Positions 6,283 through 14,024 of a DNA stretch of 41,109 bases are shown here, one piece after another. The notes under the pieces were generated by a model. It saw nothing but the letters and a program-made list of their open reading frames with translations. It searched no databases and was not told where the DNA came from. Source of the DNA: Pseudomonas sp. MWU15-20650 (lineage in GTDB: Bacteria; Pseudomonadota; Gammaproteobacteria; Pseudomonadales; Pseudomonadaceae); NCBI RefSeq assembly GCF_023242475.1, contig NZ_JALJFG010000046.1:1-41109 (forward strand), in the 5' to 3' direction. The translations under genes and the position numbers were made by a program. The number at the start of each line of letters is the position of its first letter. Within the stretch, counting starts at the first letter, position 1.

Positions 6283-6462
6283 ATGTCCAAGACTGCCTGG
6301 TTATTTCTTTGCCTGACGCTCGTGGCGGCCCTGCTGGGCCTGAGTACAACCTCTCAAGATGAGCAAACCACAGCATTCATCGCCAGCGCCGTGTTTGGAA
6401 GCCTGCTGATGCTGGCACTCATTGCGGGGCGCCGAATCAAATTCGACCCCGTCCTTCGCTGA
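6283..6462 (+). CDS. Small two-helix membrane protein
   Basis: A 59-residue frame (ATG 6283, TGA 6460-6462) encoding MSKTAWLFLCLTLVAALLGL, a short polar loop TTSQDEQTTAF, a second hydrophobic helix IASAVFGSLLMLALIA, and a basic tail GRRIKFDPVLR. The shape is that of a hairpin inner-membrane protein with positively charged cytoplasmic end. GAGAACCTCTG precedes the start. It follows the 75-residue protein by 11 bp and should be co-transcribed with it from the sigma-54 promoter. It is shorter than common gene-calling cut-offs and could be missed in annotations. Confidence 0.7.
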   Translation: MSKTAWLFLCLTLVAALLGLSTTSQDEQTTAFIASAVFGSLLMLALIAGRRIKFDPVLR

Positions 6463-6845
6463 ATTTCTCCCTCCTACCTTATGTCGCCTGACGCTAGTAA
6501 ATTGGCAAACTGCCACTAGTCTTAAGATTGAGGGCAAATGGCCATATTGCTATAGGATGTGCGCCCTTCAACCAGGTTGCGGCCTTGGCATGCACGTAGA
6601 TCAGAGCACATTAGATCCTGCGCATGAAGTTTTCCAACCAGTCCGCAAAAACGCAAATCAGTGCTGGCATAAAGCCTTTAGGCAGTTCAATATTTGTCAC
6701 AGAATTGACGCCAAGGAACTGTCAAATCTGAGGCATGATGCGGCCTCTTTGCAATTCGGGTTGAACTTTGGTCGTGAGCCTTGTCTTAACACTCATCTTG
6801 CGGCCAATTCCAGAAACCGCTCCCCTGAACTAACCGGTTAAATAT
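6463..6845 (+). promoter_or_regulatory. amrZ upstream region
   Basis: 383 bp without a convincing gene. GAACTT (6763-6768) followed after 15 bp by TCTTA resembles an AlgU/sigma-22 promoter, which is known to drive amrZ in P. aeruginosa, but the usual spacer is 16-17 bp. GGCCATATTG at 6540-6549 looks somewhat like an AmrZ site. Both are weak matches. An open frame through this region has no coding character that I can see. Confidence 0.35.
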
Positions 6846-7172
6846 ATGCGCCCATTGAAACAGGCAATTTATTCCAGCCGTACGGCTGACAAGTTCGTCG
6901 TACGTCTGCCAGACGGAATGCGGGAACGCATTGCCGAGGTGGCTCGCAATCATCACCGCAGCATGAACTCCGAAATCATCGCGCGCTTGGAACAGAGCCT
7001 TATTCAGGAAGGTGCGTTGGGCGAAGAGTTGAGCATGCGTCTGGACAGCCCAGAGCTGTCACTGCACGAACGCGAACTGCTGCAGCGTTTTCGTCAGCTC
7101 TCCCACCGCCAGCAAAATGCTCTCGTCTCGCTTATTGCGCACGACGTTGAGGCGGCCGCAGAAGCCAATTGA
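6846..7172 (+). CDS. amrZ: AmrZ ribbon-helix-helix regulator
   Basis: A 108-residue Arc-family DNA-binding protein almost collinear with P. aeruginosa AmrZ (AlgZ). It has the flexible start MRPLKQA..YSSRTADKF, the beta-strand KFVVRLPDGMRERI that enters the major groove, the RHH helices (VARNHHRSMNSEIIARLEQSL) and the C-terminal tetramerisation region RLDSPELSLHERELLQRFRQLSHRQQNALVSLI. It lacks two residues of the P. aeruginosa N-terminal arm. In Pseudomonas, AmrZ controls alginate, cellulose/Psl-type polysaccharides, flagella and c-di-GMP genes, and represses itself. Here it is preceded by a 383-bp regulatory gap and followed by a good terminator, so it is monocistronic. Confidence 0.95.
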   Translation: MRPLKQAIYSSRTADKFVVRLPDGMRERIAEVARNHHRSMNSEIIARLEQSLIQEGALGEELSMRLDSPELSLHERELLQRFRQLSHRQQNALVSLIAHDVEAAAEAN

Positions 7173-7188
7173 TCCACACCTGAAAGCC

Positions 7189-7217
7189 GAAGCCAGCCAT
7201 GTGCTGGCTTTTTTTTG
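7189..7217 (+). terminator. amrZ terminator
   Basis: GAAGCCAGC and GCTGGCTT form the stem around CATGT, followed by a run of eight T residues, 17 bp after the amrZ stop codon. A second hairpin (GGGGGCA/TGCCCCC, 7248-7265) between here and the mgtE stop may help end mgtE transcription from the other side. Confidence 0.88.
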
Positions 7218-7276
7218 TCTATGATTTGAGAGGAAGAGGCTGCAAGCGGGGGCAGAGTTGCCCCCGGGACGATAGG

Positions 7277-8719
7277 TTAAAGCAAGAAGATCGTTGCCAA
7301 CCCCAGGAAGATAAAGAAACCACCGCTGTCGGTCATAGCGGTGATCATCACGCTGGCGCCCATGGCGGGGTCGCGCCCAAGGCGTGCGAGGGTCATCGGG
7401 ATCAGCACTCCCATCAGAGCGGCCAGCAGCAGGTTAAGGGTCATGGCAGCCGTCATCACGACGCCCAGCGACCAACTGCCATACAGCAAGTAGGCCACCA
7501 CCCCGATCACGCCCCCCCACACAAGACCATTGATCAAGCCCACAGCCAACTCTTTGCGCAACAGGCGCGAGGAGTTGGCTGTACTGACCTGGTCCAGCGC
7601 CATCGCGCGAACGATCATGGTGATGGTCTGGTTACCGGAGTTACCACCAATACCGGCCACAATCGGCATCAACGCTGCCAGAGCCACCAGTTTCTCGATG
7701 GAGCCCTCGAACAGCCCGATCACACGCGAAGCGATAAAGGCCGTGATCAGGTTGATCGCCAGCCAGGCCCAACGGTTATGCAGGGAACGCCAGACCGACG
7801 CGAAAATATCTTCCTCTTCACGCAAACCCGCCATGTTGAGGACTTCGGTTTCACTCTCTTCACGAATCAGGTCAACCATTTCATCGATGGTCAAACGGCC
7901 AATCAGCTTACCGTTTTTATCGACCACGGGCGCCGAGATCAAGTCGTAGCGCTCAAACGCCTGGGCCGCCTCATAGGCGTCTTCGTCCGGGTGAAAGCTC
8001 ACCGTATCGCTGGCCATCAGATCCGCAACCTTCTTGTCCGGATCATTCACCAGCAGCCGCTTGATCGGCAGCACCCCCTTGAGAATACCCTCGTAGTCGA
8101 CCACAAATAGTTTGTCGGTGTGGCCAGGCAACTCCTTGAGACGCCGCAAATAACGCAGCACGACCTCCAGGCTGACGTCTTCACGGATGGTGACCATCTC
8201 GAAGTCCATCAACGCGCCGACCTGATCCTCATCATAGGACAACGCGGAGCGCACACGCTCACGCTGCTGCCCATCGAGAGCCTCCATCAGCTCATGAACT
8301 ACGTCGCGCGGCAACTCAGGGGCCAGGTCAGCAAGTTCATCCGCATCCATCTCCCTGGCCGCAGCCAGGAGCTCATGATCGTCCATGTCGGCGATCAGCG
8401 TTTCACGGACCGAGTCAGATACTTCGAGAAGGATGTCGCCGTCGCGATCGGCCTTGACCAACTGCCAGAGGGTCAGTCGATCATCCAGGGGCAAGGCTTC
8501 GAGGATGTAAGCAACGTCGGCAGAGTGCAGATCATCGAGCTTGCGTTGTAACTCGACGAGGTTTTGCCGATGGACCAGGTTTTCAACGCGGTCGTGGTTC
8601 GGACCTTCCTGGCGATGCGTAAGGTCTTCGACCACGCGTTGGCGCTGCAGCAGCTCGATAACTTGAGCCAGGCGATCCTGCAGGCTTTCCTGTGTTTTCT
8701 TTACTTCTACTTCTGTCAT
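7277..8719 (-). CDS. mgtE: Magnesium transporter MgtE
   Basis: A 480-residue inner-membrane Mg2+ channel. It shows the N-terminal MgtE superhelical domain (ADVAYILEALPLDDRLTLWQLV...), two CBS domains (DFEMVTIREDVSLEVVLRYLR and ADLMASDTVSFHPDEDAYEAA...APVVDKNGKLIGRLTIDEMVD), and a C-terminal pore domain with about five helices. The pore region carries the signature PIVAGIGGNSGNQTITMIVRA and the late Mg2+-site region AMTDSGGFFIFLGLA. ATG 8719 is chosen over an upstream codon because GGAG precedes it and the extra ten residues do not look like MgtE. In P. aeruginosa the homologue lies in the same tRNA-rsmA neighbourhood and also influences type III secretion through the RsmA system. Confidence 0.95.
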   Translation of the reverse strand: MTEVEVKKTQESLQDRLAQVIELLQRQRVVEDLTHRQEGPNHDRVENLVHRQNLVELQRKLDDLHSADVAYILEALPLDDRLTLWQLVKADRDGDILLEVSDSVRETLIADMDDHELLAAAREMDADELADLAPELPRDVVHELMEALDGQQRERVRSALSYDEDQVGALMDFEMVTIREDVSLEVVLRYLRRLKELPGHTDKLFVVDYEGILKGVLPIKRLLVNDPDKKVADLMASDTVSFHPDEDAYEAAQAFERYDLISAPVVDKNGKLIGRLTIDEMVDLIREESETEVLNMAGLREEEDIFASVWRSLHNRWAWLAINLITAFIASRVIGLFEGSIEKLVALAALMPIVAGIGGNSGNQTITMIVRAMALDQVSTANSSRLLRKELAVGLINGLVWGGVIGVVAYLLYGSWSLGVVMTAAMTLNLLLAALMGVLIPMTLARLGRDPAMGASVMITAMTDSGGFFIFLGLATIFLL

Positions 8720-9031
8720 AGGCGAACTCCACTCCCAGCAGCGGGGCACGCCGGAAGGATCAATCAGTCAATTCATGATTGGTAAAGCGGGGTACTAAGT
8801 AACTACTGGGTAAGTCCATGGAGGTATTCCACAAGCCCCGGCGGGGCTGACGGGCGCATGATACACCGCCCAGACGCTTTAAACGTTAAAAAACTGGAAA
8901 GAACAAGCGCTTGCGAGCCAAAGCTCAGTATCGTCCGCACCTATGAAACTGCGACGACATAGCCAGAAAGGAAAACACATCAGAAGGAGAAAAAGATGAG
9001 GTTCAGGATAAAACCTACACAAACCCCAGAC
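8720..9031 (-). promoter_or_regulatory. mgtE upstream intergenic region
   Basis: About 310 bp between mgtE and the tRNA cluster. It should hold the mgtE promoter and leader, but I could not pick a clear -35/-10 pair. The only structure I noticed is a GC-rich dyad CCCCGGCGGGG near 8837-8847. No known Mg2+ sensor RNA is recognisable. Confidence 0.3.
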
Positions 9032-9032
9032 G

Positions 9033-9063
9033 GCAAAAAGCCCGCACTAGGCGGGCTTTTTGT
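9033..9063 (-). terminator. Terminator of the tRNA cluster
   Basis: AAAAAGCCCGC ACTAG GCGGGCTTTTT is a strong, symmetric hairpin with A and T tracts on both sides. It lies just 3' of the leftward-reading tRNA-Arg(ACG) pair and probably ends their transcript. Confidence 0.85.
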
Positions 9064-9068
9064 TTGTA

Positions 9069-9145
9069 TGGTGCACTCGACAGGATTCGAACCTGTGACC
9101 GCTCGGTTCGTAGCCGAGTACTCTATCCAGCTGAGCTACGAGTGC
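9069..9145 (-). tRNA. tRNA-Arg (anticodon ACG), copy 1
   Basis: Minus-strand cloverleaf of 77 nt. GCACTCG pairs with CGAGTGC, followed by A and an encoded CCA. The anticodon loop is CTACGAA (ACG, read as ICG after deamination, decoding CGU/CGC/CGA). It is identical to the copy at 9218-9294 and is probably transcribed with it. Confidence 0.96.
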
Positions 9146-9217
9146 AGATTGTGTTTTTAGACCAGATCACAACTGGTTGGAGCCAAGCTACCTGCATTGC
9201 TGCAACTAACTCTTAAA

Positions 9218-9294
9218 TGGTGCACTCGACAGGATTCGAACCTGTGACCGCTCGGTTCGTAGCCGAGTACTCTATCCAGCTGAGCTACGAGTGC
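9218..9294 (-). tRNA. tRNA-Arg (anticodon ACG), copy 2
   Basis: A 77-nt sequence identical to the neighbouring copy, 72 bp upstream of it in transcription order. All arms and the CCA end are intact. Tandem duplication fits high demand for CGC/CGU codons. Confidence 0.96.
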
Positions 9295-9402
9295 ATTTGT
9301 TGCCGCGCATTATAGGCCGTTCAATCTCTATGTAAAGCTATTTTTTCGAGTATTTTCAACAACTTACCGAAAAAACCAGATTGCAACGTACTAAGCAAAT
9401 AA

Positions 9403-9493
9403 TGGCGGAGAACGGGGGATTCGAACCCCCGACACCCTTTTGAGGTGTACTCCCTTAGCAGGGGAGCGCCTTCGGCCACTCGGCCAGCTCTCC
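9403..9493 (-). tRNA. tRNA-Ser (anticodon GCT)
   Basis: A 91-nt class II tRNA on the minus strand. GGAGAGC pairs with GTTCTCC, followed by G and an encoded CCA. The anticodon loop CTGCTAA gives GCT for AGC/AGU codons. The long variable arm (TACACCTCAAAAGGGTGTC) is present, as expected for serine tRNAs. It lies between rsmA and the tRNA-Arg pair, as in P. aeruginosa. Confidence 0.96.
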
Positions 9494-9555
9494 GCAACAC
9501 GGGGCGTATATTAACCACGTTCATCCCCGTTTGCAAACATAAAAAACGATAAAAA

Positions 9556-9744
9556 TTAAAGGCTTGGTTCTTCGTCCTTCTCTTTCTTGATCCGCAGGTA
9601 GATTTCCTCGCGATGGACCGCTACCTCTTTCGGAGCGTTAACCCCGATACGCACTTGATTGCCTTTGACGCCGAGCACGGTCACGGTGATTTCGCCATCA
9701 CCGATAATCAGGCTTTCTGCGCAACGACGAGTCAGAATTAGCAT
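9556..9744 (-). CDS. rsmA: RsmA/CsrA post-transcriptional regulator
   Basis: A 62-residue CsrA-family dimer-forming RNA-binding protein (MLILTRRCAESLIIGDGEITVTVLGVKGNQVRIGVNAPKEVAVHREEIYLRI...). The RNA-contact residues near Arg6-Arg7 and the VAVHREEI segment around Arg44 are conserved. In Pseudomonas it binds GGA motifs in mRNA leaders and is titrated by RsmX/Y/Z RNAs under Gac control. ATG 9744 follows a strong GAGGTGAAAGGT ribosome binding site; an earlier in-frame ATG (9762) lies upstream of that site and is rejected. It sits downstream of lysC as in other Pseudomonas. Residues CAESLIIGDG differ a little from the common VGETLMIGDE. Confidence 0.96.
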   Translation of the reverse strand: MLILTRRCAESLIIGDGEITVTVLGVKGNQVRIGVNAPKEVAVHREEIYLRIKKEKDEEPSL

Positions 9745-9804
9745 ACCTTTCACCTCACGCATTTCAGTTCAGGAACAACAGTCTGCAAAAAAAAGGCATT
9801 CGAC

Positions 9805-9824
9805 CTACAACCAAAAGGTCGTAG
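9805..9824. repeat. Hairpin upstream of rsmA
   Basis: CTACAACC (9805-9812) and GGTCGTAG (9817-9824) form an 8-bp stem with one G-T pair in RNA, around AAAA. On the minus strand it lies about 60 nt before the rsmA start, and a U-run follows 11 nt later. It may be leader structure or an inefficient terminator between lysC and rsmA. Confidence 0.4.
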
Positions 9825-9873
9825 CCCTACCCGCCTAAGTATTGTCGAGCCCATGCAAAAGAACATGCGCCCC

Positions 9874-9905
9874 ACAAAAAAATGAAAGGCGCGGTAAACC
9901 GCGCC
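9874..9905 (-). terminator. lysC terminator
   Basis: On the minus strand GGCGCGGT TTA CCGCGCC is followed by TTTCATTTTTTT. The stem lies 15 bp after the lysC stop and should separate lysC from rsmA transcription. Confidence 0.85.
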
Positions 9906-9919
9906 CTCCTGGCATCGCA

Positions 9920-11161
9920 TCACTCGCCCTGTCGGGCCGGAGCGTCCAGCTCAAAAGCGGTATGCAGTGCGCGCACAGCCAGTTCCAGGTACTTCTCTTC
10001 GATCACCACCGAGACCTTGATTTCCGAAGTGGAGATCATCTGGATGTTGATGCTTTCCTTGGCCAGCGCCTCGAACATACGGCTGGCAACACCCGCGTGG
10101 GAGCGCATACCCACACCCACGATCGACACCTTGGCGATTTTGGTATCACCGATCACTTCACGAGCGCCGATCTCACTTGCGGTGTTCTGCAGGATACGCT
10201 CTGCCGCATCGTACTCGTTGCGGTGCACAGTGAAGGTGAAATCGGTGGTGTTATCGTGCGAAACGTTCTGCACGATCATGTCGACTTCGATGTTGGCGCC
10301 GCTGATAGGGCCCAGGATCTTGAAGGCCACGCCTGGGGTATCTGGCACGCCACGGATCGTCAGCTTGGCTTCATCGCGATTGAAAGCGATGCCGGAAATG
10401 ATCGGCTGTTCCATGGATTCCTCTTCATCAATAGTAATGAGGGTGCCCGGACCCTCTTTGAAGCTGTGCAATACGCGCAGCGGAACGTTGTACTTGCCGG
10501 CGAACTCCACCGCGCGAATCTGCAGCACCTTGGAACCGAGGCTGGCCATTTCCAGCATCTCTTCAAAGGTGATCTTGTCCAGGCGCTGGGCCACGGACAC
10601 AACACGCGGGTCAGTGGTGTAGACGCCATCCACATCGGTATAGATCTGGCATTCGTCAGCCTTGAGGGCCGCCGCCAGCGCCACACCAGTGGTGTCCGAA
10701 CCGCCACGCCCCAGGGTCGTGATATTGCCCAGCTCGTCCACGCCCTGAAAACCCGCTACAACTACCACGCGCCCTGCTTTCAGGTCAGTGCGAATTTTCT
10801 GATCATCGATCTGCAGGATGCGCGCCTTGGTGTGCGCACTGTCGGTGAGAATGCGCACCTGGCTACCAGTGTAGGACACTGCCGGAACACCGCGCTTGTT
10901 CAACGCCATGGCCAACAGCGCAATAGTCACCTGCTCACCGGTAGACACGATTACATCCAACTCGCGCGGCAGCGGCTGTTGATCACCACTGATGGCCTTG
11001 GCCAGGTCGATCAGGCGATTGGTCTCGCCGCTCATGGCCGACAGCACCACCACCAGGTCATCGCCGGCGTCGCGGAACTTCTTAACCTTGTCGGCGACCT
11101 GCTCGATTCTTTCGACAGAGCCGACCGAGGTGCCTCCAAATTTCTGTACGATCAAAGCCAT
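9920..11161 (-). CDS. lysC: Aspartate kinase
   Basis: A 413-residue aspartokinase catalysing phosphorylation of L-aspartate, the first step to Lys, Thr, Met and diaminopimelate. The N-terminal amino-acid-kinase domain begins ALIVQKFGGTSVGSVERI and contains GRGGSDTTGVALAAALKADECQIYTDVDGVYTTDPR. Two ACT domains follow (KLTIRGVPDTPGVAFKILGPIS and KVSIVGVGMRSHAGVASRMFEALA), which mediate feedback control by lysine/threonine. Length and layout match the single-function Pseudomonas enzyme. It lies 98 bp after alaS and may share its transcript; a terminator at 9874 closes the unit before rsmA. Confidence 0.97.
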   Translation of the reverse strand: MALIVQKFGGTSVGSVERIEQVADKVKKFRDAGDDLVVVLSAMSGETNRLIDLAKAISGDQQPLPRELDVIVSTGEQVTIALLAMALNKRGVPAVSYTGSQVRILTDSAHTKARILQIDDQKIRTDLKAGRVVVVAGFQGVDELGNITTLGRGGSDTTGVALAAALKADECQIYTDVDGVYTTDPRVVSVAQRLDKITFEEMLEMASLGSKVLQIRAVEFAGKYNVPLRVLHSFKEGPGTLITIDEEESMEQPIISGIAFNRDEAKLTIRGVPDTPGVAFKILGPISGANIEVDMIVQNVSHDNTTDFTFTVHRNEYDAAERILQNTASEIGAREVIGDTKIAKVSIVGVGMRSHAGVASRMFEALAKESINIQMISTSEIKVSVVIEEKYLELAVRALHTAFELDAPARQGE

Positions 11162-11259
11162 TTCTAAGCCGCCTCAGCCCGTAAAGGGGCGCCCAATAAA
11201 CAAATCTTTCAGCACCTAAGCGAGCCCAATGACTAGACCATGGGCTCATTAAAAGCGCC

Positions 11260-13878
11260 TTAAATACCTGCCTCGACAAACGGCACGGTCAGGGCCAAGG
11301 CCGCGTCCAGGGCACCGGCGTCTACACCACCACCTTGCGCCATGTCCGGACGACCACCGCCCTTCCCGCCCACTGCCGCAGCGGCCTGCTTCATCAAATC
11401 ACCGGCCTTGAGTTGGCCAGTCAGGTCCTTGGTTACACCAGCAACCAGAACGACCTTATCCTCATGGACACTGCCGAGCAGGATCACTGCGCGGCCGAGC
11501 TTGTTCTTCAACTGATCAACCAAGGCCAACAACGCCTTGCCATCCTGACCGTCCAGGCGTGCAGCCAGGACTTTCACGTCCTTGACGTCAACGGCCGAGG
11601 CCGACAGATCGTCGCCCGCCGCACTGGCTGCCTTGGCTTGCAACTGCTCCAGCTGTTTCTCCAGCGCACGGTTGCGCTCCAGGACGGCCGACAGCTTGTC
11701 GATCAGGTTGTCGCGGCTACCCTTGACCAGGTTGGCCGCTTCCTTGAGTTGTTCTTCGGCCGCATTGAGGTAAGCCAGGGCCGCAGCACCGGTCACCGCT
11801 TCAATACGACGCACACCAGACGCCACACCGCCTTCGCTGATGATTTTCAGCAGGCCGATGTCGCCGGTGCGGTTGGCGTGGATACCGCCGCACAGTTCCA
11901 CCGAAAAATTGCCGCCCATGCTCAGTACGCGCACGTTATCGCCGTACTTCTCACCGAACAGCGCCATGGCGCCCTTGGCCTTGGCGGTCTCGATATCGGT
12001 TTCCTCGGTTTCCACCGCAGTGTTCTGGCGCACTTGGGCGTTGACGATGTCTTCCAGAGCCTTGATCTGCTCAGGCTTGATCGCTTCAAAGTGGCTGAAG
12101 TCAAAACGCAGGCGCTGGCTATCGACCAACGAACCCTTTTGCTGAACGTGCTCGCCCAATACCTGGCGCAGGGCAGCGTGCAGCAAGTGAGTGGCCGAGT
12201 GATTCAGCGCGGTGGCATGACGCACGTCGGCATCGACCTGGGTGTCCACCGGCGCACCGACTGTCAGGTTGCCCAGCACCAACACACCGTGATGCAGGAA
12301 TGCACCGCCGGTCTTGGTGGTGTCGCGCACCTCAAAACGACCGGACGTCGAGCTCAGGAAACCACAATCACCGATCTGGCCACCAGACTCAGCGTAGAAC
12401 GGGGTCTGGTCCAGGACCACAACACCGGCGTCGCCTTCATTCAACACGTCGACCGACTGGCCGTCTTTGTACAGAGCAACCACCTTGGCCGAACCGTTGG
12501 TGGCCTTGTAACCGGTGAACTCGGTGGCCACGTCAACCTTGACCAGGCTGTTGTAGTCCATGCCGAAGGAGCTGGCGGAACGCGCACGTACACGCTGAGC
12601 TTCCATCTCGCGCTCGAAACCTTCCTCGTCGAGGGTCAGGTTGCGCTCACGGGCGATGTCGCCGGTCAGGTCCATCGGGAAGCCGTAGGTGTCGTAGAGT
12701 TTGAACACCACGTCACCCGGCACCACAGTGCCTTGCAGGTTGGCGAGGTCTTGTTCGAGGATCTTCAGGCCTTGTTCCAGGGTCTTGGCGAACTGCTCTT
12801 CTTCAGCCTTGAGCACACGCTCGATGTGCGCCTGGTTCTGCTTGAGTTCCGGGAAGGCTTCGCCCATCTCGGCGACCAGGGCCGCAACGATCTTGTAGAA
12901 GAAGCTGCCGTTGGCGCCCAGCTTGTTGCCGTGACGGCAGGCGCGACGAATGATGCGACGCAGCACGTAGCCACGACCTTCGTTGGACGGCAACACACCA
13001 TCGGCGATCAGGAAGCCGCAAGAACGAATATGGTCAGCCACCACTTTCAGTGACGCCTGGTCTTCGTTGGTGCAGCCAATGGCCTGGGCCGCCGCGGCCA
13101 GCAGGCTCTGGAACAGGTCGATTTCGTAGTTGGAATGCACGTGCTGCATCACCGCACTGATCCGCTCCAGGCCCATGCCGGTATCTACCGACGGTGCTGG
13201 CAACGGATGCAACACGCCATCGGCGGTGCGGTTGAACTGCATGAACACGTTGTTCCAGATCTCGATGTAACGGTCGCCGTCTTCTTCCGGCGAGCCCGGA
13301 GGGCCACCCCAGATATCGGCACCGTGGTCATAGAAGATCTCGGTGCAAGGGCCGCAAGGGCCGGTATCGCCCATGGTCCAGAAGTTGTCAGAGGCGTACG
13401 GCGCGCCTTTGTTGTCGCCGATACGCACCATACGCTCAGCCGGCACGCCGACTTGCTTGGTCCAGATGTCGTAGGCTTCGTCATCGCTGGCATAGACGGT
13501 CACCCAGAGCTTGTCCTTCGGCAGTTTCAGCACGCCGGTGAGGAAGGTCCAGGCGAAGTTGATCGCGTCCTGCTTGAAATAATCGCCAAAGCTGAAGTTG
13601 CCGAGCATTTCGAAAAAGGTGTGGTGACGGGCGGTGTAACCCACGTTTTCCAGGTCGTTGTGCTTACCACCGGCGCGCACGCATTTCTGGCTACTGACCG
13701 CGCGGGTGTAGGCGCGCTTTTCCTGGCCCAGGAAGCAGTCTTTGAACTGGTTCATCCCCGCGTTGGTGAACAGCAGGGTTGGGTCATTGCCTGGGATCAA
13801 GGAGCTGGAGGCTACACGGGTGTGACCTTGCTCTTCGAAGAAGCGAAGGAAGGCTTCACGGATTTCTGCGCTTTTCAT
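11260..13878 (-). CDS. alaS: Alanine-tRNA ligase
   Basis: An 872-residue class II synthetase charging tRNA-Ala. It starts MKSAEIREAFLRFFEEQGHTRVASSSLIPGNDPTLLFTNAGMNQFKD, the universal AlaRS opening; a longer in-frame extension upstream is not AlaRS-like. Catalytic-core motifs (ARHHTFFEMLGNFSFGDYFK, GMGLERI) are followed by the tRNA-recognition domain. The editing domain carries the zinc ligands HSATHLLH (near 570) and CGGIH (near 670). The C-terminal oligomerisation/C-Ala domain ends in a Gly-rich GGKGGGRPDMAQGGG segment. This is the usual full length. A TATAAT on the minus strand at 13953-13958 may be the promoter -10. Confidence 0.97.
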   Translation of the reverse strand: MKSAEIREAFLRFFEEQGHTRVASSSLIPGNDPTLLFTNAGMNQFKDCFLGQEKRAYTRAVSSQKCVRAGGKHNDLENVGYTARHHTFFEMLGNFSFGDYFKQDAINFAWTFLTGVLKLPKDKLWVTVYASDDEAYDIWTKQVGVPAERMVRIGDNKGAPYASDNFWTMGDTGPCGPCTEIFYDHGADIWGGPPGSPEEDGDRYIEIWNNVFMQFNRTADGVLHPLPAPSVDTGMGLERISAVMQHVHSNYEIDLFQSLLAAAAQAIGCTNEDQASLKVVADHIRSCGFLIADGVLPSNEGRGYVLRRIIRRACRHGNKLGANGSFFYKIVAALVAEMGEAFPELKQNQAHIERVLKAEEEQFAKTLEQGLKILEQDLANLQGTVVPGDVVFKLYDTYGFPMDLTGDIARERNLTLDEEGFEREMEAQRVRARSASSFGMDYNSLVKVDVATEFTGYKATNGSAKVVALYKDGQSVDVLNEGDAGVVVLDQTPFYAESGGQIGDCGFLSSTSGRFEVRDTTKTGGAFLHHGVLVLGNLTVGAPVDTQVDADVRHATALNHSATHLLHAALRQVLGEHVQQKGSLVDSQRLRFDFSHFEAIKPEQIKALEDIVNAQVRQNTAVETEETDIETAKAKGAMALFGEKYGDNVRVLSMGGNFSVELCGGIHANRTGDIGLLKIISEGGVASGVRRIEAVTGAAALAYLNAAEEQLKEAANLVKGSRDNLIDKLSAVLERNRALEKQLEQLQAKAASAAGDDLSASAVDVKDVKVLAARLDGQDGKALLALVDQLKNKLGRAVILLGSVHEDKVVLVAGVTKDLTGQLKAGDLMKQAAAAVGGKGGGRPDMAQGGGVDAGALDAALALTVPFVEAGI

Positions 13879-13943
13879 TAGGTTCTTCCACGGAGGCTGC
13901 GGCCAAAGGCCAGTGCGCAACATCATCAGACGGAGCGACGGCA

Positions 13944-13967
13944 AAGGGCCGCATTATATCGGCCCTT
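13944..13967. terminator. Hairpin between ltaE and alaS
   Basis: AAGGGCCG and CGGCCCTT form an 8-bp stem around CATTATAT. It lies 58 bp after the ltaE stop but has only a short U-tract (TTTGCC) on the minus strand, so termination would be weak. Its loop contains the possible alaS -10 box. Confidence 0.45.
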
Positions 13968-14024
13968 CGCCGGTGGTACAGCGTGTTTATGTGATAGAAA
14001 CAGTCAATTAGACGGTCTGCACTG

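Noticed and set aside
6763..6788. AlgU-type promoter for amrZ
   Set aside because: GAACTT and TCTTA are present, but the 15-bp spacer is outside the normal 16-17 bp, so I did not list it as a separate promoter.
6422..6841. Plus-strand open frame before amrZ (139 codons)
   Set aside because: It begins inside the 59-aa membrane protein gene, has no ribosome binding site and covers the expected amrZ regulatory region.
9842..13053. Long plus-strand open frames opposite lysC and alaS
   Set aside because: They are antisense shadows of high-GC coding DNA; the minus-strand products are unmistakable LysC and AlaS.
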